From contig VFHF01000286.1 of assembly GCA_009392095.1 (NCBI GenBank), forward strand, positions 1-5,484: a stretch of 5,484 nt of DNA, given 5' to 3'. Position numbers and translations under genes: made by a program. This stretch comes from SAR202 cluster bacterium (GTDB lineage Bacteria; Chloroflexota; Dehalococcoidia; Lucifugimonadales; UBA3495). How positions within the stretch are numbered: the stretch's first letter is position 1; the number at the start of each line of letters is the position of its first letter. This document shows, one piece after another, positions 4,549-5,484 of the stretch. The notes beneath the pieces are model-generated. The model searched no databases. It was not told the DNA's origin and saw only the letters and a list, made by a program, of their open reading frames with translations.

Positions 4549-5484
4549 CTACTTGAAAGCGGGCATCACTTCTTTCGCGAATAATCGCATGGACTTGGTT
4601 ACCTTTTCCTGGGGCATTCCCCCAAAGGAGAAGTTGCACCCAAAGGTCTCGATTCCTTCGTCTTGTAGCCCTTTGATCTTGGCGATGATCTGGTCCGGGG
4701 AGCCGATGAAGGCCCGGTTCTCGTACAGGTAATCGTAACTTGGCGGAAGTTCGGTGCGGGTCTTCCGGAAGTCTTCCATCTTGTCCCACACTTCGCTGCC
4801 CGTTTCAAAGGTGCGGCGCCATTGAATCATGTCAAGGTTCCAATCCAGCGCCGGTTTGGAGTCAGCCCTGGCCTGCTCCTCCGTTTCGGCCACATAGAAA
4901 TACCTGAAGAACGGTATTTGGCCCATGGTCATGGTTTTGCCCTTGGTCTTTGCCAAGTCGATGATGGTATGGCACAGCGCTATAGCATCTTCAGTGTCCA
5001 AGACCACTCCGATCAACAGCGGGTGGCCCGACCCAGCGACGAATTCCTGGGTCGCCTTGGTGCGAGTGGCCGCTATATAGATTGGCGGATGAGGAGACTG
5101 GACCGGCTGCGGAACAAGGTTGGCATTAGTAATCTTGTAGTGCTCGCCTTGAAATGAGTAGTTCTTGTTAGTCCAGAGCCCCTCAACCATGGTGATGGAC
5201 TCTTGGAACCGGGCTTGGCTTTCCTCGCCTGGGACGTTGGCCACATTGTATTCGGATCCGGCGGCCCCGCGGCCGAACCCAACATTGACCCGGCCTCCGC
5301 TCAGGATATCCAGGGTCGCTACCTCCTCGGCTAGTCTTGCCGGAAGATGTAACGGGGATACCAGAACAGCGAATCCTAATCTAAGGGTCTTGGTCTTGGC
5401 CAAAAGGTTGCTGGCGAGGACCATAGGTGCGGACCCGAGACCATAGCGGGTAAAGTGGTGCTCGGCGATCCAGGCGCTTTTGAA
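4549..5484 (-). CDS. LLM-class flavin-dependent monooxygenase, 5' end outside the window
   Basis: This is a bacterial-luciferase-like TIM-barrel enzyme using reduced flavin and O2, probably on a small organic substrate. The open frame runs through the right edge, giving 311 visible residues. It begins with FKSAWIAEHHFTRYGLGSAP, which contains the family AEHHF motif, so the internal ATG at 5422-5424 is not the start. Comparison with the usual 340-360 residues suggests some 30-40 N-terminal residues are missing. Further signatures are RLGFAVLVSPLHLP (35-48), the family hallmark LDILSGGRVNVGFGRG (58-73) and PHPPIYIAA near the middle. GSPDQIIAKI marks the C-terminal barrel, and the end MRLFAKEVMPAF is typical. 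The substrate cannot be read from sequence: the family includes alkanesulfonate, nitrilotriacetate and F420-dependent enzymes. It is convergent with the EthD-like gene. Family call is firm. Confidence 0.92.
   Translation of the reverse strand, partial: FKSAWIAEHHFTRYGLGSAPMVLASNLLAKTKTLRLGFAVLVSPLHLPARLAEEVATLDILSGGRVNVGFGRGAAGSEYNVANVPGEESQARFQESITMVEGLWTNKNYSFQGEHYKITNANLVPQPVQSPHPPIYIAATRTKATQEFVAGSGHPLLIGVVLDTEDAIALCHTIIDLAKTKGKTMTMGQIPFFRYFYVAETEEQARADSKPALDWNLDMIQWRRTFETGSEVWDKMEDFRKTRTELPPSYDYLYENRAFIGSPDQIIAKIKGLQDEGIETFGCNFSFGGMPQEKVTKSMRLFAKEVMPAFK

Overview
The window (5484 bases, moderately GC-rich) carries six protein genes that look like ordinary bacterial chromosome. The mix is a housekeeping glmS, a molybdenum-hydroxylase gene cluster of the CO-dehydrogenase/xanthine-dehydrogenase family, a small dimeric alpha/beta-barrel protein and a luciferase-like (LLM) flavin monooxygenase. 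This suggests an environmental aerobic heterotroph. Chloroflexota of the SAR202 type are known for many LLM monooxygenase and Mo-hydroxylase paralogs and would fit, but that placement is inference from gene content only. I see no mobile element, tRNA, rRNA or CRISPR array.

Layout from left to right. Bases 1-86 are a short non-coding edge. glmS (87-1943, minus) is complete and starts at GTG. Bases 1944-2136 hold a good sigma70-type promoter for glmS, an inverted repeat around its -35 box, an 11-bp-spaced direct repeat around its -10 box, and a foldable leader. Bases 2137-3958 (minus) are a tight three-gene operon, in transcription order: the 2Fe-2S small subunit (coxS-like), the FAD-binding medium subunit (coxM-like) and a CoxG-like SRPBCC protein. 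Bases 3959-4121 are a divergent promoter region. An EthD/DUF4286-like protein follows on plus (4122-4532). It runs tail to tail, 16 bases apart, into an LLM oxidoreductase on minus (4549 to the right edge) whose N-terminus lies outside the window.

How the genes relate. CoxS-like and CoxM-like subunits pass electrons from a molybdopterin large subunit through two 2Fe-2S clusters to FAD, and CoxG-like proteins are accessory. The catalytic large subunit is absent: the operon begins at a divergent intergenic region and ends before glmS. The partner must be encoded elsewhere, so the substrate cannot be deduced. Translation in the operon looks coupled, by an ATGA overlap between coxS and coxM and by an 8-bp hairpin at the coxM/coxG junction with the coxG Shine-Dalgarno in its loop and its AUG in its stem. 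glmS makes glucosamine-6-phosphate for the cell envelope and has its own promoter.

I did not find a clearly new biological system. The items most worth a second look are the large-subunit-less Mo-hydroxylase operon, the coxM/coxG junction hairpin and the compact glmS control region.
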